A DNA stretch of 12,909 nucleotides from an uncultured Blastococcus sp. (GCA_946221975.1 CAMIGT010000009.1:1-12909); one strand, 5' to 3'. Counted from the first letter of the stretch, positions 1-6,154 are shown. Made by a program: numbers and translations. The notes: generated from the letters alone by a model not told the origin.

Positions 1-275
1 AGGCGAGTGGGAACCACCCACTTTTGCATCCACGGGTTGAGCCAGCCGGCGATTACCGTGTCAAAACCCACCGCGCGTCGTGGGCTTTGCGGGCACGGGG
101 TGGGCGAGGGATCCTCGCAGTCCCAGGCAGAGTCCGGGAGTACGGCGAGGTCGGCGTACTGGCGCTCGGCGTCCCGGTCACGACCGATCGAGAATGCCTG
201 GCCCGCCAGCGGGGCGCGCGTCGCGGCGCGAAACAGCAGATCAGTGATGCGGCGAATGTTCATTCCGGTCGACAT
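1..275 (-). CDS. Unrecognised protein, 5' portion only (runs off the left edge)
   Basis: On the minus strand an ATG at 275-273 opens a frame that stays free of stops to base 1, giving at least 91 residues beginning MSTGMNIRRITDLLFRAATR and continuing past the window edge. Third codon positions are strongly GC-rich, as in the neighbouring genes, which favours real coding. I recognise no family. The N-terminus is basic and amphipathic, the middle is Pro/Asp/Cys-rich (two Cys at about residues 52 and 60), and a Trp-rich stretch (GWLNPWMQKW) follows. It is neither a clear signal peptide nor a membrane helix. An internal ATG at 263-261 is an equally possible start; neither has a strong Shine-Dalgarno, with GGTAGAG lying upstream of the first. 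It is divergent from the LysR-type regulator gene, a typical arrangement for a LysR target, but that link is inference. Plus-strand open frames over the same stretch are judged to be shadows. Confidence 0.55.
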   Translation of the reverse strand, partial: MSTGMNIRRITDLLFRAATRAPLAGQAFSIGRDRDAERQYADLAVLPDSAWDCEDPSPTPCPQSPRRAVGFDTVIAGWLNPWMQKWVVPTR

Positions 276-297
276 ATCTCTACCGTGCGCCGTAGCA

Positions 298-310
298 TTG
301 CTTAGCACAA
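298..310. promoter_or_regulatory. Candidate LysR-type operator (T-N11-A dyad) in the divergent intergenic region
   Basis: The 13-mer TTGCTTAGCACAA has the T-N11-A form of LysR-family boxes. It has outer arms TTG/CAA and an overlapping inner dyad TGCT-T-AGCA at 299-307. It lies between the divergent starts at 275 (minus) and 356 (plus), 46 bp upstream of the regulator start, where an autoregulatory site is expected. The dyad is seen directly; binding is inferred. LysR boxes are degenerate, so chance occurrence is possible. Confidence 0.4.
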
Positions 311-355
311 GCGAATCTTTCTTACGCACTGGTTAGGCACTCTGAAGGGTGGGCG

Positions 356-1270
356 ATGCTCGACACGAACCGGCTGCGGGTATTCCGCTCCGTCATGGCC
401 AGCGGTTCGATCCAGGCTGCGGCATCGAACCTCGGTTACACGGCTTCGGCGATCAGCCAGCAGATTTCCGCGCTCCAGCGCGAGACCGGTCTGACGCTCT
501 TCGAGAAGGCGGGTCGGGGTATCGCGCCGACCGCGGCAGCCGACGCGCTCTACGCGCGCAGCGAGGAGCTGATGAGCGAGCTCACTAGGCTCAGCACCGT
601 GGTCGATGACCTCCGTGAGGGTCGCTCGAACTCGTTGACGGTCGGTTACTTCGCCTCGGCGGGGGCGACGTGGATCCCGCAGATGGGGCGCCTGCTGACC
701 GACGAGCTCCCCGACCTCCGCCTCAACTTCCTGCTCACCGAAGGGCGCGGCGCACGGATGCCACTGGACATCGAGCTGGTGATCGAGCACACCGAATCGG
801 TGGCGCCACCGGACGGATTCCGGCGGGTATCGCTGCTCGACGACGACTACGTGCTCGCCGTGCCGTGCTCTCATGAGTTCGCCTCGCGCGACCTGCTCCC
901 GCTGGCCGAGATCGCCGGGCAGAAGCTCGTGCAGTTCGACGCCATGGTCAACCCATGCCAGATCGTCGCGCAGCGCGCCTGCGAAGCGGCCGGCTTCTCG
1001 CCGGTGTACGCCGTGCACGCCGAGGACCACTACACCGCGCTCGCGTTTGTCGCGGCCGGCATGGGGATCGGGCTCGTGCCTCGGCTGGCCACCACCAACC
1101 TGCCGCCGGGCGTCACGCTCGTCGAGGTCACCGACCCGACCCCGGTGCGGTGGATCTCGCTGCTGATCCGAGAGTCGGCCGTGCCCAACCTCGCCGCCGA
1201 CCGCGCGGTGCAGATCCTGCAGCAGATCGTCGCCGCCACCGACCCGCTCGAGGTGCCCTCAGCCGTCTAG
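356..1270 (+). CDS. LysR-family transcriptional regulator
   Basis: This 304-residue protein is the normal length for a LysR-type regulator (LTTR). Residues about 3-62 form the winged helix-turn-helix: LRVFRSVMASGSIQAAASNL, then TASAISQQISALQRETGLTLFEK, with the usual A-S-x-L and Q-I-x-x-L-E/Q pattern. A linker helix follows to about residue 88. The rest is a type 2 periplasmic-binding-protein-like effector domain, with the family's VAAGMGIGLVP segment near residue 240. The ATG at 356 is preceded by GAAGGGTGGG, a good Shine-Dalgarno region. The ligand is not predictable from the sequence. It is divergent from the unrecognised partial gene at 1-275, which is the most likely target beside its own promoter. 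Its last 12 bases overlap the end of the convergent small membrane gene. Known of the family: LTTRs bind as tetramers at T-N11-A sites; one candidate is present upstream. Confidence 0.95.
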   Translation: MLDTNRLRVFRSVMASGSIQAAASNLGYTASAISQQISALQRETGLTLFEKAGRGIAPTAAADALYARSEELMSELTRLSTVVDDLREGRSNSLTVGYFASAGATWIPQMGRLLTDELPDLRLNFLLTEGRGARMPLDIELVIEHTESVAPPDGFRRVSLLDDDYVLAVPCSHEFASRDLLPLAEIAGQKLVQFDAMVNPCQIVAQRACEAAGFSPVYAVHAEDHYTALAFVAAGMGIGLVPRLATTNLPPGVTLVEVTDPTPVRWISLLIRESAVPNLAADRAVQILQQIVAATDPLEVPSAV

Positions 1271-1456
1271 GTCGTCGAGTTCGAAGAGGCCGTTTGCCAC
1301 GGTGCGCGACTGCTCGCTCCCCGGGCGGGGGCCGCGGCGCTTCTCACGCGCTCGGAACGCGAGCACGAGTAGCCAGCCGAGAACTCCGGTCACTGCGCCG
1401 GCCAAGATCAAGAAGCCCAGCACCAGCAGCACGGCAAGCAGCAGGCTCTCGGGCAT
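1259..1456 (-). CDS. Small single-helix membrane protein
   Basis: A 65-residue protein with one long hydrophobic segment at about residues 4-34 (leucine, valine, alanine and glycine rich), then a basic stretch FRAREKRRGPR and an acidic C-terminus (FELDDLDG). The positive-inside rule puts the C-terminus in the cytoplasm. No homologous family is recognised. There is no Shine-Dalgarno sequence, but TACGCT (1469-1464 on the minus strand) sits exactly 7 nt before the ATG, fitting a leaderless transcript with a TANNNT -10 element. The 3' end overlaps the convergent LysR gene by 12 bp. The start lies 120 bp downstream of the end of rskA on the same strand, so read-through from that operon is possible. 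A chance open frame cannot be excluded for so short a gene, but the coherent membrane helix, charge pattern and promoter argue for a real one. Confidence 0.6.
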   Translation of the reverse strand: MPESLLLAVLLVLGFLILAGAVTGVLGWLLVLAFRAREKRRGPRPGSEQSRTVANGLFELDDLDG

Positions 1457-1463
1457 GCGACTC

Positions 1464-1469
1464 AGCGTA
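1464..1469 (-). promoter_or_regulatory. Candidate -10 element (TACGCT) for a leaderless transcript of the small membrane protein
   Basis: TACGCT matches the actinobacterial TANNNT -10 pattern and ends 7 nt before the ATG at 1456, putting the transcription start at or next to the start codon. No convincing -35 is visible. The histidine-kinase gene has the same geometry. Confidence 0.35.
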
Positions 1470-1571
1470 ACCGCGCCCGCGACCGACCCTGACCCCCAGC
1501 CCGACGCTCGGCCCCCTGCTCGCCGGTGGTCTCGCCGGGGAGGCGACCAACCATGGTGGGCGCTATCGAAG

Positions 1572-1585
1572 TTCGGCTAGCCGAA
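1572..1585. repeat. Perfect 14-bp palindrome across the rskA stop codon
   Basis: TTCGGCTAGCCGAA is its own reverse complement and contains the rskA stop (TAG, 1579-1577). As RNA it could form a 5-bp stem with a CTAG tetraloop. There is no T tract after it in the minus-strand direction, so it is at best a weak terminator or processing site. It could also be a protein-binding dyad, or a chance outcome of the codons. Confidence 0.4.
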
Positions 1586-2344
1586 GGGAATCTCCGCGAC
1601 CGGTTCGGTGGTCGGCTGCGGCGATCCGCCGGCGGGCTCGACACTGACCGCGACGGCGTCGTAGTCCATCGCATCGCCCTCGAGCAACATCTGGACCTTG
1701 CCGTCTTCCGGCGTGGGCACGACCCCAGCGTCGACGGCGCCTTGACTGCTCATGAACCACACCTGGTAGTCCTGGCCATCCGGCGCCGGGTCCATGTTCT
1801 CGGCCGTGAGCACGGCCTTGCCCTCGGACTCGCTGACGGTGATCGTCATCGTGGAACCACCGACGACCTTCTGGTACTCGCGCGCATCCGAGGCCCCGAG
1901 GACCTGCTCGGTCGCGGTCAGCTGCGGCGCGTCGTCGCCGTTCGGGGACGACCACGGACTCCAGATCACGACGCCGATCGCCACGACCGCGGCTGCGACG
2001 GCAGCCAGCAGACGGCGCGAGCGCTTGGCGCGGCGTACGTCGCGAAGATCGACCGGAGCCGCCTGGGCATCGCTCTCGGACAGCGGCGACGCGCCGTCGA
2101 GGCTCGGGGTCAGTGGCGGCAAGGGGCGGACGCCGGAGATCGCCTGGATCACATTCGATCGCAGCTGCCGCGGAGGTGCTATCGCGACCGCCGACGCGAG
2201 CTGGGCGACCGGTTGGCGAAGGCTCGCCACGTCGGCCTGGCAGTCCGCGCAGTCACCCAGGTGATGCTCGAATTGCTCCCGCTCGGTGTCGGTGAGCGCG
2301 TCGAGGACGTAGGCCCCGGCGAGCGCGTGCGTGTCGGCGTTCAT
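1577..2344 (-). CDS. rskA: RskA-like anti-sigma-K factor
   Basis: A 255-residue membrane-anchored anti-sigma factor. Residues 1-90 are the cytoplasmic sigma-binding domain, with the zinc-binding anti-sigma motif H28-x3-C32-x2-C35. A Pro-rich linker is followed by a basic RRAKRSRR stretch, then one transmembrane helix at about 111-130 (LLAAVAAAVVAIGVVIW). The extracytoplasmic C-terminal domain (about 140-255) matches the RskA C-terminal family (Pfam anti-sigma-K factor rskA), with the QVWFMSSQGAVDAGVVP region typical of it. The ATG overlaps the sigma-factor stop as ATGA (2341-2344), indicating translational coupling and 1:1 production. Known of the family: RskA holds SigK inactive until it is proteolysed or altered by an envelope or redox signal. 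The two Cys of the motif are its only cysteines. The stop codon lies within a perfect 14-bp palindrome. Confidence 0.93.
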   Translation of the reverse strand: MNADTHALAGAYVLDALTDTEREQFEHHLGDCADCQADVASLRQPVAQLASAVAIAPPRQLRSNVIQAISGVRPLPPLTPSLDGASPLSESDAQAAPVDLRDVRRAKRSRRLLAAVAAAVVAIGVVIWSPWSSPNGDDAPQLTATEQVLGASDAREYQKVVGGSTMTITVSESEGKAVLTAENMDPAPDGQDYQVWFMSSQGAVDAGVVPTPEDGKVQMLLEGDAMDYDAVAVSVEPAGGSPQPTTEPVAEIPFG

Positions 2345-2949
2345 GACGTAAGTCCCAAGGTGTCGCGTAGACGGATGAGGCCGTCTCTTATTCGAGTCTT
2401 TGCGGTGCCGAGCGGGATCTCCAGCAGCTGGGCCACTTCGGTGTGCGTGTAGCCGCCGAAGTACGCCAGCTCGATGGCGCCGCGTTGGGTGTCGGTGAGG
2501 GCTTCAAGCGCCCGGCGTACCCGACCCGACTCGAGCCGCGTCTCGGCCTGTTCGCTGGTGGAGTCGTACTCTCGGTCGCGGGTCGCGCCGTACGTGTGAT
2601 CGCGGCCAGTCGATGCCTCGGCCGAGCGCACCCGGTCGACGGCGCGGCGATGGGCGATCGTCATCATCCAGCTGAGCGGGCTGCCGACACTGGGGTCAAA
2701 CCGCGCGCTGTGCCGCCAGATCTCCACGAACACCTCCTGCGTGACCTCTTCGGCCTGCGCACGATCTCGGACGATGCGCACGACGAGGCCGAACAGGCGC
2801 GGCGAGAGTGCGTCGTACAGCTCGGCGAAGGCGGCTTCATCGCCTCGAGCCGAGCGGCCGAGCAGCGCCGCGAAGTCCGGCGAGGAGGGGGCAGCCCCCT
2901 CGGGCGACTCGTCGTCGCCCGAGGGAACTGCGCTCAGTTGCACCATCAT
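2341..2949 (-). CDS. sigK: SigK-like ECF RNA polymerase sigma factor
   Basis: A 202-residue ECF sigma factor. After a disordered acidic N-terminus, sigma region 2 spans about 35-108 (AFAELYDALSPRLFGL, then the -10-contacting RAQAEEVTQEVFVEIW and SWMMTIAHRRAVDRVR). An acidic linker (about 109-140) leads to sigma region 4 at about 143-197 with the helix-turn-helix YTHTEVAQLLEIPLGTAKTRIRDGL. The LGTAKTRIRDGLIRLRD signature and the following rskA gene identify the SigK group. Two ATGs lie in tandem at 2949 and 2946. AGGA (2956-2953) is 3 nt from the first but 6 nt from the second, so the second (201 aa) is probably used. It follows the FAS1 gene by 23 nt, so the two are likely cotranscribed. The protein contains no cysteine, unlike M. 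tuberculosis SigK, for which a redox-sensitive disulfide has been reported. Confidence 0.94.
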   Translation of the reverse strand: MMVQLSAVPSGDDESPEGAAPSSPDFAALLGRSARGDEAAFAELYDALSPRLFGLVVRIVRDRAQAEEVTQEVFVEIWRHSARFDPSVGSPLSWMMTIAHRRAVDRVRSAEASTGRDHTYGATRDREYDSTSEQAETRLESGRVRRALEALTDTQRGAIELAYFGGYTHTEVAQLLEIPLGTAKTRIRDGLIRLRDTLGLTS

Positions 2950-2972
2950 CGGTCCTATTGCTGGGAAGGCGG

Positions 2973-3629
2973 TTACGCCGGGAGCAGAACTTGGTCGATG
3001 ATGTAGACGGTAGCGTTCGCGGTCTGGACGTTGCCACAGACGACCTTCGCGTTGCCGACCATGAAGTCCTCTCCCGAACCGGTCACCGTGATCGTGGTAC
3101 CGGCCAGCGTCTGGTGGTCACCGGCGAGGTTCTCGGGAGCAATCTTGCCCTTGACCACGTGGTTGGTCAGGATCGTCGTCAGCTGGCCCGACGGATCAGC
3201 CATCGCGGCGCTGAGCGCATCCGCCGGTACGGCGGCGAACGCATCATTGGTCGGTGCGAAGACGGTGATGTCCGGGGTGGTGTTCAGCGTCTCGGCCAGA
3301 CCCGCCGTCTGCACGGCGGTGACGAGAGTGCTCAGCACCGGGTTGTTGCTCGCGGCGGTCGCGACCGGATCGGTCGCCATACCCTGGAACGACCCGGGAC
3401 CGTCGGCCGGCACGGCTGAGCAACCCGGACCGAAGGGCTCTGCCATCGACGATCCACCGCCGGACTTGCTCTCCGATCCCGTGGAACCCCCGGTGCTCTC
3501 CGAACTGGTTGTCATGCCCGTGTCGCCGGCGCCGTCCGAGGACGAATCGTCGGAGCTGCAGGCGGTCAGGGTGAGGGGAAGCGCGATCGCAAACGCAGCG
3601 ATCGAAGCGCGACGAAGCTTGGTGGCCAT
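2973..3629 (-). CDS. FAS1 (fasciclin) domain lipoprotein, MPT83/MPT70-like
   Basis: A 218-residue exported lipoprotein. Residues 1-23 are a signal peptide (MATKLRRASIAAFAIALPLT) ending in lipobox LTAC, so Cys24 would be lipidated. A Ser/Asp/Gly-rich spacer (25-65) precedes a FAS1 domain (about 80-218) with the H1 box TVFAPTNDAF (122-131), NHVV (156-159) and the H2-like ATVYIIDQVLLP. GPGC (Cys70) and VVCGN (Cys198) match positions conserved in mycobacterial MPT70/MPT83, where they form a disulfide. The ATG at 3629 is chosen because AAGGAG lies 9 nt upstream and the signal peptide begins there; the same frame is open further upstream but lacks these. Known: MPT83/MPT70 are SigK targets and surface antigens. 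Here the gene sits directly before sigK, with a 118-bp upstream gap holding a candidate SigK-type promoter. Its ligand or adhesion target is unknown. Confidence 0.95.
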   Translation of the reverse strand: MATKLRRASIAAFAIALPLTLTACSSDDSSSDGAGDTGMTTSSESTGGSTGSESKSGGGSSMAEPFGPGCSAVPADGPGSFQGMATDPVATAASNNPVLSTLVTAVQTAGLAETLNTTPDITVFAPTNDAFAAVPADALSAAMADPSGQLTTILTNHVVKGKIAPENLAGDHQTLAGTTITVTGSGEDFMVGNAKVVCGNVQTANATVYIIDQVLLPA

Positions 3630-3682
3630 GTGACTCGACTCCTTGTCGAAAGGGGGCGGTGTGTCTTTGTCGTTACGCCGGT

Positions 3683-3710
3683 GATTCGCGGCAGGCGCGT
3701 CGGCGGATTG
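3683..3710 (-). promoter_or_regulatory. Candidate SigK-type promoter for the FAS1-sigK-rskA genes
   Basis: On the minus strand CAATCC (3710-3705) and CGAATC (3688-3683) are separated by 16 nt, in the 118-bp gap before the FAS1 gene, with 53 nt from the -10-like element to the ATG. The published mycobacterial SigK motif is, from memory, CCATCC then a CCGAAT-like element, so this is a partial match. It would give SigK control of the lipoprotein and of its own gene. Confidence 0.3.
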
Positions 3711-3711
3711 G

Positions 3712-3724
3712 ATTTCGCTGAAAT
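3712..3724. repeat. Short AT-rich dyad in the gap before the FAS1 gene
   Basis: ATTTC-GCT-GAAAT forms a 5-bp inverted repeat in the unusually AT-rich part of the 3630-3747 gap, 24 nt after the end of the oxidoreductase gene in transcription direction. It is too weak for a confident terminator and could be an operator or spacer. Confidence 0.25.
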
Positions 3725-3747
3725 AACTGGAAAGTTTGCAGAATCGA

Positions 3748-5379
3748 CTAGGCGATGTTGGTGACGATGGAATGCCAACCGGTTGCGCCGCTGGGAAAAG
3801 GCGTCGCCTTCTGATCGGTCTGCAGCTCGCCGGTGGCGTCAGTTGCCCTGGCAGACAAGGTATGTCGGCCCGGCGTGGCATCCCACTCGAAGTACCACTG
3901 ACGCCAGTAGTCGATTCCGGCATCCGGGCCGAGAGTCGCTTCCTGCCACTCACCGTCGTCGACGCGCACCTCGACCTTCGCGATGCCACGCTGCTGCGCC
4001 CACGCGACTCCGCCGATGATCGTCGGCCCCGCAGGGTTTGTCTCAAGACCGCGCGGTGTGTCGATGCGTGACTGGGTCAGCACCGGCGCCTCTGTTGCCC
4101 AGTCGCGATCGGTCCAGTACGCCGACTCCTTCGCGTACGTGGTCGCGGTCATCTTGGTGAGCCATTTCGTCGAACCGACGAACCCGTAGAGCCCGGGGGT
4201 CACGAGTCTCGCGGGGAACCCGTGTGTCGGAGACAGCGGCTCGCCGTTCATCGCGATCGCGAGCAGGGCGTCGCGATCGTCGGTCAGCGCCTGGATCGGC
4301 GTGGAGATGGTGATCGCGTCGTCGCCGCTGCTGAGGATCTGGTCGACCCCTTTGCCGACGCCCACCCGATCGAGCAGCTCTCGGACGGGTACGCCGAGCC
4401 ACCGGGCCGATCCGACGTACCCGCCGCCGACCTCGTTGCTGACGCACGTCATGGTGATGTCCTTCTCGATCATCGGGAGGTCGAGAAGCTCGGCATAGCT
4501 CAGCGTGAGCGGGGACTTAACGTCCCCGTCGATCGTCAGCTGCCACGTGTTCTGGTCGATCCGCGGGACGCTCAGTGCGATATCGACGCGGTAGAAGTCA
4601 GTATTCGGCGTGGCGAACTTCGAGATTCCGTCGTACTTCGTCTCCAGGCCCGCAGGCAGCGGCGCAAGAGAGTTGCCCGGCGTGGGCAGGTCTTTCGCGG
4701 TGATCGTGGGAGCCGTGGGTGCGCCGATCCGCTGGCCCAGCAGCCCCAGGGCAGCGGCGCCGGCCGTCGTACCGGCTGCCGTCACGAGGAACGCTCGCCG
4801 GTCGGCGGTCCAGGCGGCGCCGGTCTCACGCGCGTTGTGGTCGGTCGGAGACTCCGGCTCGGCATCGGCGTCGTCAGCGTCGGCGACCTCGATCTCGGCG
4901 AGTTCGGTAGATTCCAGGAATCGCTTGTGTAGCAGGAAAAGTACGCCGCTCATCGTGGCGGCCGCGGCGACTCCTGGGATCGCGTCGACAATGCGTCCGG
5001 TCGGTCTGGTCACGGCGATGACCGAGCCCAGGAGGATGAGCGCCGCGCCGAGGATGAGCGCCGGACGCAGTCGGCGCCGAGCGATGACGCCCACCGCGGC
5101 CGCGAGCGCGAGACTGACGGTCGCCACCGAGGCGATCAGTATCGGCTTGTCGGCGGTGCCGAAGGTTGCGATGGCCCACTCCTTGACCGGCGTGGGCGCC
5201 AGGTCGATGACGAACGAGCCGACGGCAAGCAGCGGCGATGCCGGCGGGTAGATCCAGCCGGCGACGAGGTGCCCGACACCCATCGCCGCGAGCGCCGCGA
5301 CGACACCGGCGACCGCATAGGCCCACCGCGGAGCGCGCTGGGCCGCGGCGGCGACGGGCCGCTCTTCGGTGGTCGTCAT
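3748..5379 (-). CDS. Membrane-anchored molybdopterin-dependent oxidoreductase (sulfite oxidase family)
   Basis: A 543-residue protein in two parts. Residues 1-155 carry about four hydrophobic helices (about 21-42, 79-100, 106-123, 133-150), followed by an acidic linker (about 160-180). At 194 a twin-arginine-like DRRAFLVTAAG precedes another hydrophobic segment (about 196-215), resembling an internal Tat-type signal-anchor. Residues about 255-425 are the sulfite-oxidase-type Moco domain: TCVSNEVGG, with Cys312 the probable molybdenum ligand, and HGFPARLVTPGLYGFVGSTKW at 386-406. Residues about 440-543 match the Mo-co dimerisation (Ig-like) domain (VEVRVDDGEWQEA, WYFEWD, GRHTLSARATD). The catalytic part should lie outside the membrane; the substrate cannot be told from sequence. 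The gene starts 16 nt after the DUF998 gene with no clear Shine-Dalgarno, so translational coupling is likely. Confidence 0.92.
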   Translation of the reverse strand: MTTTEERPVAAAAQRAPRWAYAVAGVVAALAAMGVGHLVAGWIYPPASPLLAVGSFVIDLAPTPVKEWAIATFGTADKPILIASVATVSLALAAAVGVIARRRLRPALILGAALILLGSVIAVTRPTGRIVDAIPGVAAAATMSGVLFLLHKRFLESTELAEIEVADADDADAEPESPTDHNARETGAAWTADRRAFLVTAAGTTAGAAALGLLGQRIGAPTAPTITAKDLPTPGNSLAPLPAGLETKYDGISKFATPNTDFYRVDIALSVPRIDQNTWQLTIDGDVKSPLTLSYAELLDLPMIEKDITMTCVSNEVGGGYVGSARWLGVPVRELLDRVGVGKGVDQILSSGDDAITISTPIQALTDDRDALLAIAMNGEPLSPTHGFPARLVTPGLYGFVGSTKWLTKMTATTYAKESAYWTDRDWATEAPVLTQSRIDTPRGLETNPAGPTIIGGVAWAQQRGIAKVEVRVDDGEWQEATLGPDAGIDYWRQWYFEWDATPGRHTLSARATDATGELQTDQKATPFPSGATGWHSIVTNIA

Positions 5380-5395
5380 GTCAATGATTCGTCGC

Positions 5396-6019
5396 TTAGG
5401 TCGGGATGGATTGGCGAGGGCGACCGCCGATCAGCGCGATCGCAATCGCGTAGTCCAGCAGCAGCACACGCTGTGGGATGCCCCGCCACTGCGAGATGGC
5501 CGCGACGTCGGGTGCGAAGGCCCCGATGACGGTCAACGCCAGCACGATGGCGGCAACCGCGATGAGCGCGACGAGTACGCCGCGCGATGTCGTGCGACGC
5601 ACTGCGGCGCACATCGTGAGGGCGATCAGCACGAACGCCGCACCGGCGGCGTACCGGTGGATCTGGGCGCTGAGCGACAGCGGCCCGTCGCCGGTATCGG
5701 TCGGGAACGCGACGAGGAGGACCAGCATGACCGCCGCGCCGTACGCCGCGGGCCGACCCGGCCGTGGAAGCCGGTGCGCCAGCGCCAGGCACGCGACCGC
5801 CAGCGCCGTGCACCCGAGCGCAAACAGCCCGGCGGACTGCGGGTGTACGCCGTACATGCTCATCGTCTGCTCGACCGGGTCCACGCGGCCTATCGAGATC
5901 AGATGGACCAGGGCCAGCGCGACGATCGACAGGACCGCCATCGGCGCGACGAAGAAGGTCCGGCTTACGGCGACCGGTGCCGCCACGGGGGCGCGGGTCA
6001 CGGCAGGTGTCATTGACAT
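5396..6019 (-). CDS. DUF998-family integral membrane protein
   Basis: A 207-residue polytopic membrane protein with about six hydrophobic segments (about 22-44, 62-80, 90-105, 122-139, 147-168, 184-198). VDPVEQTMSMYGVHP in the first extracytoplasmic loop, FPTDTGD and IPQRVLLLDYAIAIA near the end fit the DUF998 family (Pfam PF06197). No biochemical function is established for the family. It heads the block and is followed after 16 nt by the molybdopterin oxidoreductase, so it may be its membrane partner, for example in quinone or electron transfer; that is inference only, as no haem-ligand pattern is evident. Start: ATG at 6019 or in-frame ATG at 6013; neither has a strong Shine-Dalgarno. It is divergent from the histidine-kinase gene across 142 bp. 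Confidence 0.85.
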   Translation of the reverse strand: MSMTPAVTRAPVAAPVAVSRTFFVAPMAVLSIVALALVHLISIGRVDPVEQTMSMYGVHPQSAGLFALGCTALAVACLALAHRLPRPGRPAAYGAAVMLVLLVAFPTDTGDGPLSLSAQIHRYAAGAAFVLIALTMCAAVRRTTSRGVLVALIAVAAIVLALTVIGAFAPDVAAISQWRGIPQRVLLLDYAIAIALIGGRPRQSIPT

Positions 6020-6148
6020 GCCAGCAGGTTCGATCGCAAGTCGCCCGTCGCGCGACCCGCTGCAGCGTGGTCATCTGAGTCCACCCTGAGAGCTACGCGG
6101 CCCGCAGATGTCGTACTCGAGGGTGATGTCTTCGCCCGGGCCGCGCTC

Positions 6149-6154
6149 TACCGT
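6149..6154 (+). promoter_or_regulatory. Candidate -10 element (TACCGT) for a leaderless histidine-kinase transcript
   Basis: TACCGT fits TANNNT and ends exactly 7 nt before the ATG at 6162. With no Shine-Dalgarno before that ATG, a leaderless mRNA is the simplest reading. No good -35 is seen. Confidence 0.4.

Noticed and set aside
7..336. Plus-strand open frames at 7-336 and 24-305.
   Set aside because: They run antisense to the better-supported minus-strand partial gene, have no recognisable protein features and reach into or close to the LysR promoter region. They are GC-rich shadow frames.
1524..1553. Imperfect hairpin (GGTGGTCTCGCC / GGCGACCAACC) between rskA and the small membrane gene as a terminator.
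   Set aside because: The stem needs bulges to pair and has no T tract, so it is not clearly above background for this base composition.
1526..2452. Long plus-strand frame (308 codons) opposite rskA.
   Set aside because: Composition is Arg/Gly/Asp/His-rich shadow type with no domain; the opposite strand encodes the clear RskA and SigK proteins.
2973..4046. Longer start for the FAS1 protein (357 residues, from 4046).
   Set aside because: The extra 139 residues overlap the end of the oxidoreductase gene, have shadow composition, and would bury the clear signal peptide and lipobox that start at 3629 after AAGGAG.
6082..6125. Inverted CACCCT ... AGGGTG arms in the region between the DUF998 and kinase genes.
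   Set aside because: The arms are only 6 bp and 32 nt apart, which is expected by chance in GC-rich sequence; no further support was found.
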